Source: Purshia tridentata
Taxonomy: Eukaryota; Streptophyta; Magnoliopsida; Rosales; Rosaceae
Assembly (NCBI GenBank): GCA_003254885.1
Contig: QANT01007714.1
Coordinates: forward strand, 1-64,000
DNA length: 64,000 bases
Reading direction: 5' to 3'
Every line of letters begins with the position of its first letter. Positions within the stretch are counted from its first letter, which is position 1. The translations under genes were made by a program, and so were the position numbers. This document shows, piece after piece, positions 11,400 through 24,500 of this stretch. A model generated the notes under the pieces. It worked only from the letters and a program-made list of their open reading frames with translations. It was not told the DNA's origin and searched no databases.

Positions 11400-13058
11400 G
11401 GCGGCGAATTGGATTAAGATTTCGCTGGAATGGGGATTAAGTTTTGAGTGTAAGAAGATTTAAATAGGGGTTTTGAATCTTTTTGAGAGCAATTGCAGCT
11501 CAGGAGACGTGAGTTTCACGCCATTGTTTCCATTTTGCTTAAAAGTTCTTTGGAGTGGGGGAGGAGGAGGGGAAGCAGAAGCTGGAGCTTGGCGATTATC
11601 GAAAGGGCGAGAAAGGAATGCACACGTGTGCGACAGTTTTTGGGTTCGTTGAAATGATGACGTGGATTGGGATGCGTTTCTTTTCTTGTAGGGACATCGA
11701 GAATTAATTGTGTGTACCCCAATTTTGGTCATTTTAAGTCTTCCCATACGTATCTGATAAACTCATTCATAAATGCCTCTAGGTTTTATTATAAGTTGTA
11801 CCAAAAATATAATTTACCTATGATCAAATTTAGACACAAAAATTTTGAAGTAGAAAAATTCTCAGTTTGTTCTTCCATTTCACCCCAAATGAATATACAT
11901 ATTGATTATTAACCATGAAAGCAAAGTGTTGGAAAAATTAGTAGGCGTGTCAGTAAAACATGTCACAAGATGTTACCATTGTATAAAAATTTCTTAAAAC
12001 ATATTTTGGTAACTTTAAATGCTCATAATGCCTTCTCCATCTTATCATATTTAAGTCTTTCAATGGTTGTTAGGTTTGGTAGCCTTACATTAATATCTTC
12101 CAACATGACTGTTTGAAGCTATAAAACATTAACTCATTGTATATACTATTAAGAAACAAATGAATTGGTAAGAAACAAGATCCATGTATTGTCAAAAGCC
12201 AAAAAAAAATAAAAAAACCAAGAATTCAGGCAAGCTCATTGCTCAACATTGGGCCAATGACCCACTCATTCATTTATTTATTTTTAGGGGTGGCAATTGA
12301 CCTAAAATGGAGAAAAGGAGTGAAATATATATATAATTAGTGTCCATGTCATTAGAGTGAATGAACCTTCATCTCTAGTATATTGTTATAAAAAAATCAC
12401 AAGTCCATAAACACATTACAGCAGCATTAAACTTTCTACAGCTCAGAGCTACTTTTATGCACCAATAACTCCATATGCTAGCATAAGCCACTATTTCCTT
12501 TGCAATTCCTCAGTCCCAACTACAGTATACTAGGATGTTTTCATAGTACCTTTCAAAAAAGGGAAGATTTCATAATGGTAAAGCCCTACAAGAAAAGAAA
12601 TGACAACCTAGTTGCTGATTCAAGGCCAAAAGCAAACAGCAGACCACCTCAATTCTGTAGGCACACACTGCATGGCCAAAAGAAGAAGGGATATGTATGA
12701 ATTTGCTTCATTAAAGCATGCTCAATTCAACTGTGGTTCTCAATGGGAGAATGTGATAGCAAACATGTTTAAAGTAGCACCATGTATTGCTATTTCCTGA
12801 CCAAAATAAGTTTCTCGTGAATGAAAGTCAAAATTGGCAGTGAACAATGGGTTAGTTTTGCAAATGAGCGTAGAGTATGAATCGATAGAAGGTTATGGCG
12901 TATATCCTTCCTTTCACAATACAAGAGTATTTCTGGATGGTGACTGCTAAAGTTACTGTAATCCTTTTACCATTCTGAATTTATAGTCAGTGCTCCTCTC
13001 TGAGTCACTGTAAAACCTTCAAATCATATTCCTCTGGAGGTTCCATTATATTTCTTCT
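11400..13058. other. intergenic region: TMEM135-like promoter and BTL3-like 3' flank
   Basis: 11400-11700 is the more G+C-rich leader and promoter of the TMEM135-like gene on the minus strand. From 11700 to about 12800 the DNA is A+T rich with no recognisable gene. A string TAGGGGTGGCAATTGA at 12295-12310 resembles a hAT transposon end, but I found no partner. The last few hundred bases should include the 3' UTR of the carrier gene ending at 13059. Confidence 0.5.
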
Positions 13059-15983
13059 TCATTCTACCTTGAGAACAATCTTCATGAACTCATAGACAAA
13101 GTAACTTATGGCAGCTGAAGGAAGTACCTGAGTATGCAAAACCCCAACGATAAGAAAAATGAAAATAACCTCAATAGGGGAGGAGATGAAATCTTTGGGA
13201 AAGAAAAACTCAGTTTGGGGGCCACATACCATCCTTTTCAAACTACCAAATGTAATATTATAATATAGCAACAGCAGAGAAATGATAAAAGGAAAAAGGG
13301 TAGAGTTACAACTCCCAGTTAGTAGGAGCATTTGCTCCATAGAAGAAAGCACAACTATAAGGGCAAAGTGAAGTTACAATATGCCCTAACTTTTCTATTT
13401 CCATTGCCTTAATTAAAAGAATGCCATGTTGTACATAGTTTCAAGCAGCTAGTAAAATTCAAATGTTCCATAGGAGTATATGACATTATGATGATGCTAA
13501 TAATACCAGGGAAAGGTATATGCAGAACTTCTAACCTAGTAATCCATATATCTTTCCAAAATCTCAAAGCCAACTCAAGAAATTTTAAAAAGAATACAAC
13601 CAATCAACCAGACTTCCTCCAATTTATATGCAGAACCTATAATCATGTTTATGATTCCCGAAGCATGTGATTGGCTGTGTTAACTACCATAAAGAATTGC
13701 AAAAGTAGCTAAAGTAAATAGAGATCCTTGTAATAACATGCCTGTAATAAGCTGGGAATAAGTCCTGCATAGAGAGCTGGGACACCTCCTTGTTCAACTA
13801 TTTTAATACAAGTTGCCAGGGCACTCATTTTAGTTGCCTGGACTTGCAATTGAAGCTGTCTCCTTACAACTTCAAACGGATATGTGGCAGCTTCAGCACA
13901 AGCACCAGAAATAGCTCCATAAAGTAATGTCCTAACCGGTCCCAACTCCAGTTGGTCAAATGCATTCAAGCCCTGCCCCTGTTGGTTCATCTTTTGAATT
14001 CTTTTCCTTCCATCCGGTGAACGCAGATAAGTGGATTTTAATATATCATAGACACCATAGAAAACTGCACCTGAGGGTGCCATGCTCGCAATGGAGGGTA
14101 CTAAGCCCTTATAAAGGGAGAAGAACCCTTCAGTTTGGATCATGTGGCGAAAAGCACCAATCACGCCACCCAAGGCTTCCCCACCAGGAGCAACCATCTT
14201 AGTCCGAATCTGAAACATACAGCACCTAATTTAGTATTGATAAGCAACAATAGGAGGACTCTGTTTTCAATATGAAGTCACTCTTTCTATGCAACACCAT
14301 AACCAAAATTCCAAACAAATAAAACATAACCACAAAAGATATAACATTGGTCTAAGTTGTCTATAATGGGTGTACAATACAAAGTTCAGCAGAGCATCTG
14401 AATCATCGATTTTTGATGTGCTTATTTCTTTTAAGGTTTTTTTAACATATCAAAATACTCTTCAAGATCCATTATGTCCAATTGAACACTCAAACCTGAA
14501 TATACGCTATATAGCAAAATTTATCAAGGTCTGGTGATATTCAATTCATTGCTATAATACAATGTTATATGTAATTCAATTCATTAATATAATACAATGT
14601 TATATGTAATTTATAGTACACAACATGAATTTTGTGCATATGCAAAAATGTATCTTTTCTTCTCAGAAAATGCAAAGATGCATCTCATATGCAAGCAGGT
14701 ATGTAGCACGTGCTTTGAGAAAGTGCATCGAAAAAGAGGAAAAGGACCAACATTTTCCTAGTTCAACATAAGTTATTTCAGATGATCTTATAATCTATAT
14801 CTCTGCCAAAAGGCATTCGAAATTAAGCCCAAGTGCAGCTAGTAACTGATCAAATGGAACAATCCTAAGTTGTCACTTACCGTGTCAAGAGGCAAACAGA
14901 GTATGGTGGCAGTAATTCCAGCTGCTGCGCCAGCAACGAACCTCTCAAAATTCGTAGTCTCCTTATTCCCGGAAAAGCCGAGCAATTGTTTTCTGTAAGT
15001 ATCATAAGCATAGAAATTGATTGCTTTAAATGGAGCCGTGCGAAGAATATTGACTAGGTTCCCCTTCCAAAATCCCCTCAATCCCTGAGAAGCCGCAATC
15101 TTCTTAACAAGCTCAGGTAGCTTCTTCTGCTCACCGCGAACTATATATTCCAGCTTTAGTCTCTCAAGGGGCGCAACACAAGTTCTGATACAAAACATTC
15201 AATCAGCCACATTTCAAATGCTAAATGGTGGCAATCAAAGAGCAATTCCTAAGTATAATCACTACACGCAGATTTCAAATCAAACATATAATCAATTCCT
15301 GGAATAAATGCAATTATTATTTGACAAAAAAAATTATTACCCAACAAAGTTTGAGTGAGAAATATGAAAGATACGTAAGCAAAAACAGACCTTGAAACCA
15401 TGGCGGCTATAGCACCAGCCCACAAATGCATGGTGGTGTTCATGGCCCTTCCTCTCCTTACCCCACCAACAACTTTCTCTCTCTTCCTTTCTTGAACCAC
15501 CGCCTCCTCCGAAACCTCATCTCCGTTCTGCACCAAGCACCCTTTGGACTCCCGAACAACCTCTCCATCGCTTCTCAAGCTCACCGACAAGAACAACCCA
15601 CCACCCCCAGCCGCAGCCGCCACTCGCAGTCGACACCCGTACGACCAACCCGATCCCGAAACGAGAGCAGAAGAGTTCTTTCTAAACGACACGGAATTGA
15701 GCAGGGAATTCGGAATCGTGGGTTCCAGGAACAATCCGCCGGTGATGAATAAGGTCGATTCTGGGTCGTGTTGCATTTTAGGCGCGGGAATGGAAATGGA
15801 ATTTAGTGAGTTTCTGGGTTTGGGGTTTGTGGTTGTTGTCAGAAAATATTGGGAATGGGACAGTGTGGTTGGAGAGTACGAGGGAATGGAATGGAATTGG
15901 GATTGGGATTGGGATTGAGAAGAGGGGTGGTTGGTGAAAGTGGGGGATTCGGCAGCAGCAGCTTTGCTTCCATCGCCAAACAT
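13059..15983 (-). CDS. mitochondrial adenine nucleotide carrier, BTL3-like
   Basis: Exons 15983-15391, 15184-14881, 14209-13742 and 13127-13059 give 477 residues. The three mitochondrial-carrier signatures are present: PLERLK (repeat 1), PLDTIR (repeat 2) and PFEVVR (repeat 3). The long N-terminal extension of about 190 residues is low complexity (an SQSQSQ run, then FITGGLFLEP), as in plant BRITTLE1-like carriers that exchange adenine nucleotides. The C-terminus VLPSAAISYFVYEFMKIVLK fits BTL3 (At5g64970). The last intron has a GC donor (CAG|GCATGT at 13742/13741), required to join SLLQ to VLPSAA. The first ATG of the frame was chosen; a Met before QHDPEST is an alternative start. Location is inferred: inner mitochondrial membrane or plastid envelope. 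Confidence 0.9.
14529..14608. repeat. two-copy tandem repeat in a BTL3-like intron
   Basis: Two nearly identical units of about 40 bp follow each other, each containing ATTCAATTCATT, then TATAATACAATGTTATATGTA. They lie in the second intron. No further copies were seen. Confidence 0.6.
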
Positions 15984-16347
15984 GCATTAGTACAAATGTA
16001 CTTTACAATTCAAACAAATTAAGCTGATTTAAAAATCAGCCTACATGGAGAATCAATGGTAAGTTAGTCAACTCACTTTTAAGGTTTCAACGTTCAAAAT
16101 CAAAATTTAAAGTTCGTTTATAGTGTGGTTATTATTATCTGTGTTAGTGACAATTTACTCACTGTTCGTCATTGACAATCTACATTTACATTGAAGACAA
16201 AATTATTCACATAATTTTTCTTTACATTCCCTTTTGTAAAATACTAATACACAACTACAAGAAAGTAGTACATAGAAATTCAAAGAAAAATAATCTTTAA
16301 AAAATCAAATCAATAGGGTTGTTATTGTTTAGTAATAATAATAACCA
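15984..16347. other. intergenic DNA upstream of the BTL3-like gene
   Basis: A+T-rich sequence that must contain the carrier's promoter on the minus strand. No gene, clear TATA box or repeat is recognised. Confidence 0.4.
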
Positions 16348-16356
16348 TAAATTGTT

Positions 16357-17754
16357 GGGTAATTTTATTAAATATACCTTATTAATACAAAATAAACTTT
16401 TTTAACCCTTCCAAACAAAGTTAAACTTTTTTAGCTCTTTGCCCCAATTTCTGACCAAACTACCCCTTCCCATATTAGACCTCCAAATTCTACTCAGTTC
16501 TTTGCCTCTCTTTCTTCCTTTGTCTCCCTAAAATTTCAGATTTCCTCTTCCTCTCTCTCTCACCCAATATGTAGAGTTGCAAACATCATGAATTCACAAA
16601 TTTGAAAACTCACCCAATATACAGACGTGGACACTCTCCCAACTTCAACTTTTGTTCGTTTTCTTTTTGTTGGGTTCTTTAAAATTTTTTGGGAAGATGA
16701 GGAGGATGATGATGTTGAAAGAGCCACCAATCAATCGATCATCCAATTGGTCGTAAATGTCTCCAAGAAAAATGACTTAGAAGTCGAAACATCAAGAAAA
16801 GCTCTGGATAAGAAAAATAAATAGAGAATGGAATATTAGTTTTGAGTTATGAAGATTTTCCATTAATGGACTTTCTGGGTTTTGATGTTTCAAATCTGGT
16901 TGACACATAGTCGACAAGTGGTCGACATATGGTGCTACAGATAGTGCTATAGCGAGTTCATTGTATTCTATTTTTTTACATTTTTTGTCGACAAATGATC
17001 CATTAATGGACTTTCTAGGTTTTGATGTTGCAGATTTGGTTGACACATAGTCGACAAGTGGTCGATATATGGTGCTACAGATAGTGCTACAGCGAGTTCA
17101 TCGTATTCTATTTTTTTACATTTTTTGTCCACAAATGTTCGACAAAAGGTCGACAAGCTATGGTGCTACACACATGGCTATAGCACATGGTGTTATTGTG
17201 CTACAACTATGTGCAACATGACTTTTCAATCATATGTCGACCATGTGCTGATAAGACCTGCAACAACAAACCCAAGTATGAGTTTCAAATCTAGAGCAAC
17301 AAATCCATGTTCAAATTTGGAGAAGTAAACCTACTTCATTTCTCATTTATTACCTAGTACACCATATCAGAAAATTTCTTCAAAATTAGAGTCCATTATT
17401 AGTTAAATAATACTTAATATACATTAAAAACAAAAAACAAAAAAAACAGCAAACCCCCAGCCCAATCTAAGCCCTCCTAAGAACAACATTGGACAAGCTG
17501 AAGATGGAGACAAATTGCCCATGTCTGAGAGAAGCATCAGACTTTGATTCGAAATGGATCTTCTGATAATGTTGCTGACAGTGGAATGAGAGAGAGTTGT
17601 AAGGGTGGTGGGAGAGGAAGAAAGAGGAGCAAAAAACTGATCAGGGGCATTTTTGTCCAATTACGACCTAAAGAGTCATAAAAGATTAACTTAGAAGGGG
17701 CGGGGTTAAAAAAATGTTTTTGGTATTAAAAGGGTATATTTAATACAATTACCC
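16357..17754. mobile_element. non-autonomous Mutator-like element with 9-bp target duplication
   Basis: The 1398-bp element starts GGGTAATTTTATTAAATATA. The reverse complement of its right end reads GGGTAATTGTATTAAATATA, and similarity continues for about 90 bp. An exact 9-bp duplication TAAATTGTT flanks it (16348-16356 and 17755-17763). Terminal repeats of this length plus a 9-bp duplication are the hallmark of Mutator-like elements. No transposase is encoded, so it needs help in trans. The interior has a pyrimidine-rich part (16500-16620) and a 140-bp tandem duplication rich in GTCGAC. Confidence 0.85.
16861..17140. repeat. 140-bp tandem duplication rich in GTCGAC
   Basis: Two units, 16861-17000 and 17001-about 17140, are about 90% identical and begin CATTAATGGACTTTCT. 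Each carries GTTGAC, GTCGAC and GGTCGA motifs and the phrase GGTGCTACAGATAGTGCTA. Further degenerate GGTCGACAAG and GTGCTACA motifs continue to about 17250. The array lies wholly inside the Mutator-like element. Confidence 0.8.
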
Positions 17755-17763
17755 TAAATTGTT

Positions 17764-18448
17764 CTCACCTACAAACGTGAGGCAACAAGCGTCTCAATAT
17801 AAAACTTAATATTATAAGCTTATAAAATGAACTTCTTTATCATACAATTTTTAATATAACAAACATTAGGTGGGTTAATGCAACAATGAAAAGTTGAAAG
17901 TGGATATATGGATTATGTTATATATTTATTAATTTGGAAAAATAATTTTTTGTAATAATTACAATTTGTTTTGTAGGATATCATTATTTTAGAATTTTAG
18001 AGTTCTAGAAGATATATTGAGATTAGTTCAAGTAATGAAAGTAAGAAGAGTAATAACTAAATATTTGAATAGGTCCAAAATTCTCGACAAAAAAAAAGAA
18101 AGAAAAAGATTCAAGATTCAAAATTCAAGATTCGGTTATTTTTTATGTAATAAAAACAAGTTGTAAAATGACCAAAACAACATATACAAAGTCAAATAAA
18201 TCAAATAAGTCAACAGTATAATTGGATAATAATTTTGGTCATGTAAAATGAGTTGCAAAAGTAATAATCATGTTTTGAATTAAAATAGTTTTTCATTTTC
18301 TGTCGAAAAATTCCGAATCAAAATAGTCAAGTCATGATAAAAACGGTCATTTGATAAAAATTTATTTTAAATAAATACTATTTTTACGAAAAAAAGGTAA
18401 ATACAAGAGCGTGGTTGTTTAAGCAAAAGACTAATACCTCATCATCAC
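17764..18448. other. intergenic DNA upstream of ZYP1
   Basis: A+T-rich sequence between the Mutator-like element and the ZYP1 core promoter. No gene or further repeat is recognised. Confidence 0.5.
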
Positions 18449-18456
18449 TTTGGCGC
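18449..18456 (+). promoter_or_regulatory. E2F consensus site (TTTGGCGC) upstream of ZYP1
   Basis: TTTGGCGC matches the E2F consensus TTTSSCGC exactly and lies 119 bases before the ZYP1 start codon, in a leader without an intervening ATG. E2F factors drive S-phase genes, so a site here suits a protein made for meiotic prophase. Binding is inferred. Confidence 0.4.
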
Positions 18457-18574
18457 CACGATCATTTCATTTTCACTCTGAACTCCAGAACCGGCAAGGC
18501 TCGAGTCCTGGAGTGAGAGATTCTCACACAAATTTCTAGGGTTTTCTCTGAGTGATCAATCTTAGGTTTCAGAA

Positions 18575-21500
18575 ATGCAAAAGCTAGGTTTATCGAGCAT
18601 GAGGAGCTTGGATCAGTTCAAGTCCTTCTCGCGACCGGCCTCAGCAACTTCGAAGACCTTCTCCTACTCTTCGCGTCCTCCTGATTCGACCTCTTCGGGA
18701 AGCTTCGCAAATTTAAAGCTCACTGCAGGTTTTTATTGGAAACTTTTGGTTGTTTGGTTGATTTTCTCGAAAGTTTGGTGTTTTTGTTACGATTTGTTGT
18801 TGTTGTTTTGCTCGTTTACAGAGAAATTAGTGAAAGAGCAAGCTTCTGTGAAAACTGATCTGGAAATGGCGGTATCTCTCTCTCTCTTTCTCTCTCTCTC
18901 TTTCTCTCTCTCTCTTTTTCCAGTGCGTATGTGTCTGAGCGTGTCTTCGTTCGTGCTAGTTTGTGCAAGTGTGTGTCTCACTATCTGCATCGAATATTAG
19001 TGTTTGGTTTTGATTTCTTATCAATATGGACGAGATTTATCTATCACTACAAATTCAAAGGTGTTTGGTTTCGATTTCTGATTAAATGATAAATTTAGAA
19101 TAATAAGCTGAAAAAATCAATGGAGCACATCCGTGCATTGGAGGAAAAATTGCAGAATGCTTTCAATGAAAATGCAAAGCTTAAGGTGAAGCAGAAGGAA
19201 GATGAAAAGCTGTGGAAGGGATTAGAATCCAAGTTTTCTTCAACTAAAACTCTGTGCGATCAACTCACGGAAACTTTACAGCTCTTAGCTGGTCGGGTTC
19301 AGGATGGTAAGTGTTATTTTGAGCTCTCTGGCCGTTCATATTTTGCTTATGATTACAGGGTATCAATGTTTAGCTTGCTTTAACAGCTGAGAAAGATAAA
19401 CAGTCCTTTGAAGGCAAACTCTCTGCGAGTGCAGTAGCTCTTGATGGTTTAAATCAACAGATGAATGATTTGTCTCTAAAATTAGAGTCCACAGAGGAAA
19501 CTATAAGGAAACGTAAGTTCTTACCTTTTCATTTATTATATTTTTTCTGGTAGAATAGTCAAAGTTTTGAAGTTATAGATTATGTAATGTATAACTAGAT
19601 AGATTATGCAATTTATAACTAGATAAGTTTTTGAATCCTGATTGTAGGTGAAATGGAGCTGGAGGAACTCAAAATTGAGAAAGAGGAAAGGGAAAAACTT
19701 TACAGAGATGAGCAGTGCAGAACCGCAAATCTCATAGAGGAAAAAGGTAACACCGCATTATAATTTTAGGTGGCATTATCATTTTGTTTGCAACTGGATG
19801 ATTCATTATGAGTTAGAATTTCCTTTCAATTTGGCGAGATGGTATAAATATTATGGCTCATGCATTAGTCTTTCCTTTCAATTTGGGGAACCATCCACAT
19901 AAGTTACTTTGTATATGGGTTCTTATCTTGATGTGAAATTCAAAGATATTGGCGTTTATTTTTACTTCACCCTTGTAACTTACAACATTCTGACCCCTAA
20001 GGGTAAAAGAAAGAAAAGAGAAAACTTAGATTCGAAGTAGGCCCTTCTCTCAATGTTCCTCCGACCTCTGGAACATATTAAGGAGTATGCTCAAAATATT
20101 TCTACCACTCTCTTTTGTTTACCTTTCTCTAAAATTTCTCACCATGAAATGAGTAAAAATGATTTTCCTCTTGAACCAAGATATTTAGATCAGATATTAA
20201 TTCTTTAATAGTCCTTAAAGTAATTTCTAAATAAAACTAGAAAGTAAGAGAGATGTTTGAAGGCATGGTATGGCTTACGTTCATGTTGCAATCATTGAGG
20301 AAATAATTGTACCTTAAGCATGTTTAATGAAATTCAGAAATTGTTACTGTTCATAGATTCTAGGGATTGCTTCATAAAGTCATTAATAGAAGTTTTTTCC
20401 TTGCAGATGCTATGATTAAGAACTTTGAGGCAACTCTAGCAGTTAATAGGTTGGCTACAGAGAGTTTGAACTCTAAATTGGGTGAGGTGCATCTTGAGTT
20501 AAAGCTAAAAGAGGATGAAATCAAACGTTTGATAACTGCTCAGGAGAACTTGGAAAAGGAAAAGCATGAGGTCCAGTTGAGCAACGATGACCTTGTTAAG
20601 AGATTAGATATGTCAATCCTTGAGATAAAAAACCTTGACGGTTTTGTTCATGTGTTGGCTGCACAGTTGGTTGAATTGGATAAACAAAGTTTGAATTTTC
20701 TAGAGAAGTTTGATAAGCTAAACTATCTCTATGACTCTTGCTTCAAGTTGGTCCAACAGGAGAGAGACCTTGCCACCGAGCTTGCTCAGAGACAGTATGA
20801 TCAACTTCATGACAGGTTCTTGAACTTAACAGCAGAAAAAGATGCAGTACAATTGGCAAATCAGGAGTTGAACAATAAGGTCATTGAACTTCAGAAAGTT
20901 CAGGAGTCTGTCATGGCACAGCTTTCAGAGGAATGCCGAATAGTGAGAGAGAGGATACAGAAGTTGGAGTCTGAAGCAGAAGCTCTGGTTTCAAAGAAGA
21001 TTGAAACAGAGAAATTGGTCTCCACATTAGAACTGCAAATTGATTCTCTCTCAAAAAGTTCAAGATCATCTGAGAATAAAATGGTATGCAAGTTCCAAGA
21101 CAACCATTTTATATCTTGAGGTGCAATTTTTTTTCCATATTAAGCTTGTTGTATTCCATCCTGCAGCGAGATCTGTTGCTGAAAGTTTCAGCATTAGAAA
21201 CTGAGAATAAAGATAATACAGAGAAATTACAAGCAGAGATACAGAAAAAGGCTGAACAAGTAGATAGTTTACTGAAGGAAAGTGAAAAACATGAGCAGAA
21301 TGTAGATTTGATGGATAAACAAGTCAGCCAGCTTCACAGCATGATAGAGGAAAAGGAGCAACTTATTCTGCAATATAAGGATCAAGAGAAGAATCTGGAA
21401 GAACAGATTGCTAAGGTTTGAATTCAGTATTAATGTGTTGAATTTTTAAAACCATTTTGCATATTTTATGATTCTGTATTTTGTTGCAGAATCAGGCATT

Positions 21501-24500
21501 GCTAACTGCTGCTGAAAGTAGACTTTTGGAAGATAAGAAGCAATATGATCTCATGCTAGAGAGTAAACAACTAGAATTATCAAGGCATCTGAAAGATATA
21601 TCTCAGAGGAATGACCAGGTGTTATCTCTTACACTCTAACTTATATGGACCCCCTACAGGTTGTTTAACTACCTTTGGACTGACATTAAGAGGGATTTAA
21701 CTAGGCAATTAATGACATGCGGAAGAAGTATGAGGTGGAGAAGCTGGAGATAGTTAACATGGAAAAGGAAAAGGTTTGCTCATTTTTATAGTCTCTTGCA
21801 ATATGCTTAGCAATGAATCGTGCTCTCCAATTGTCATTCGTTTGAAACTTCAGGCAGAAAAACTTGTTGGAGAAAAGGAGAGACAATGTGAGAAAAAACT
21901 TGAAGACTGCAAAGAAGAATCTAGGCAGTACTTGATGCGTGTTCAGGAGGAACATGCTGCTCTGGTATGTGGGGGACTTGGTGCATACTATAAATATATT
22001 GATAATCACTTTTTACATTTGATGCATTTTTTTGTTATCTTACTACAAAATCATATTTTGATTTTTCTACAGATTGTGTCATTATTGACATTTTCTTTCA
22101 GTTGAGGAGTAATAATTATGCATATGTTAAACACCTCTGAACTTGTATTGGATTATACAGAATTTTCATTCCTTAGCATTTTAACATTTAAAAATTGCAA
22201 TTTGAAAAAATTATATAACTAGTTTATTACTCAAGTCTTTTTTGGATGATTTTTAACCTATCAATGAACGTGAAGTTTTTTTTAGAAATTAATCCAAATT
22301 CTTTCCTTAGCGCCGTATTAAGGTGCTCAGATTAATGTGGGGAGTACTCAATATCTTAGGCATTTCTGTTGCATGCTTCTGATTACGTTTTCTACTTCAG
22401 ATACTAATTTGCCACATTTTGATTAGAAAATTATTGACTTTCATATTTGATGTTGTTTTAGGTCAGTCGTATTCAGCAGGAACATGATGAAAAGGAACTC
22501 AGTCTAAAGGCTAAACACAGTGAAGAGCTAAAACATATCCAACTTCAAGCTGAAAATGAATTGAGAGAGGTTCATAGCTTTAAACTAGTTGGAACAGCTG
22601 AGTTAAGTTGATTCTAATATGCTTAAATTACTAATCAGTTCATTATTTGCATAGAAAATTACATCGCTGAGGAATGAACATGAAGCCCAGCTGAGAGCTT
22701 TGAGGCTTCAGCACGAAGATGAGTGCAAGAAGCTTCAAGATGAATTGGATCTTCAAAAATCTAAAGTACTTATCTTCCAGAAGTGCTTTATATGATTGAT
22801 TCATCTGTACCTTTTTCTAATTCATTTTTTATCACAGGAGGAGAGGCAGAGGGCATTGCTGCAATTGCAGTGGAAAGTTATGAGTGATAAGCCACAGGAG
22901 GAACAAGAAGTGAATTCAAAGAAGGTTGGCTTTAAAATCGATAGATCTCTCTCTCTCTCTCTCTCTCTCTCCCCCCCCCTGGCGCGCCCCTCGCACACAT
23001 TCAAAATTATTTGTGTTTGCACTTTGCATTAACATCATCTGGATGCCGTAATACTAATCTTTTATTACACATCTTTTGAAGTTTGTATTATATAATTTAA
23101 TCATATCTGAGATTGGTATATGCAATCAGAAGTTTCTGTCAAAATTTGTTCTTCTCATTTTTCCAGAAGATAACATAGAAATGAAATGTGTTTCTGTTGG
23201 CATGAAAGTTGTGGTTCTAGATATAAGGTTACTGCTTACTCTCTGGCTCAACTTGTGACAGATAAGGCTTCTGTATAATCTGAAAGTTTAAGAATTCCCT
23301 CATTAAAGAATTATTACATATATATAATATTTTAAAGGTGAGATACAATTTATTTGTGAAGGGTATCAAGATGGCTAGATTTTTATTTTCTAACTATTAG
23401 GTATGATTGACCAGAGTGATCTTTTAATGAACACTGAATTGCAGTAAGGTTTAGATGGGAAGCACAAGAAGACATGGATTTATGAAGTGGGATGATATAG
23501 GGCACTACATCCACGATAGTTTCACTTTTAATAGTTTTGATACTAGGTAGACACCAAAGATGCAGTCAGAGTATGTTCTAGGGTTTGCACTAACTTTTAC
23601 AGAAACTATAAACTTGAGCTTTGAAACTTTAATTTCAGGTCAATATTTGGTAAATGTAGGTTTTTCTCCCTATGATTTTCTTTATTATTATTTTTCTTGT
23701 GTTGAGAGTGGCTGTGTTATTATAGCATAAGCAGATTTGGTTCAATACTCTAAGCTTCTGTTCACTTGACCTCAAATGCTTTCATTTGCTAGACCAAGCA
23801 GGTCAACTGTGTCTTAGTAGCACAGCTTTTTGTTTTTCATGATAACTTTGCTGGTACTTTAGCTATTTAGGTGTCAGATTATGTTTATGAACATGATATA
23901 ATGAGTTCGTCTTAATTTTAATTTGGCTGTTTAAATTATTGCATCTGGTAGTGGTTTATAAATAGGTAAGATCACTACATCAGTGTTTCATGTTAGTTCT
24001 CCCTATCACACTGTAGTTTACACGTGATTCAAATCTAATATTAATTTTTGTGCTGGCATTTTCTATGAGCACTCCATCTTATCTAGGGAAAGCATATTGT
24101 TTAGAATTTTCTTCTCAGGGTTGATGTGTAAGATTTTATATACGAACTATAGAATTATCTCGATGAATTAATCTGGAATGCTCTAAATTTGATGAGGTTA
24201 AATTTCATATACAAAGTATAGAATTCTCTTAAATGAATAGTGGTGAAACTAATCTGAAATGCTATAAAATTGATGAGTTCATTTTGTCTCAGGATTACTC
24301 CATTTCATCAATTCATATGAGAAACACTGTTGGTATAAAAAGAGGTCAGCATACTCTTGTAAGACCAGAGAATGATGAGAAGGTGCAACGATAATAAAAA
24401 TACTTTTCTTTCCTTCCATTTTTCATCCTTGCCACATGACAATGTGATAGTATTATGATGTCATTCTATTTTGTTCATAGGATTCACCTTTACTGGGAGC

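Noticed and set aside
12295-12310. TAGGGGTGGCAATTGA as the end of a hAT element
   Set aside because: No matching inverted end or 8-bp duplication could be found nearby.
15544-15918. 124-codon plus-strand frame opposite BTL3-like exon 1
   Set aside because: It is the antisense shadow of the low-complexity N-terminus (WNWDWDWD mirrors the SQSQSQ run). The minus-strand protein continues in frame into the carrier domain.
18787-18990. Minus-strand frame rich in RERERE
   Set aside because: It is a product of the CT microsatellite in ZYP1 intron 2.
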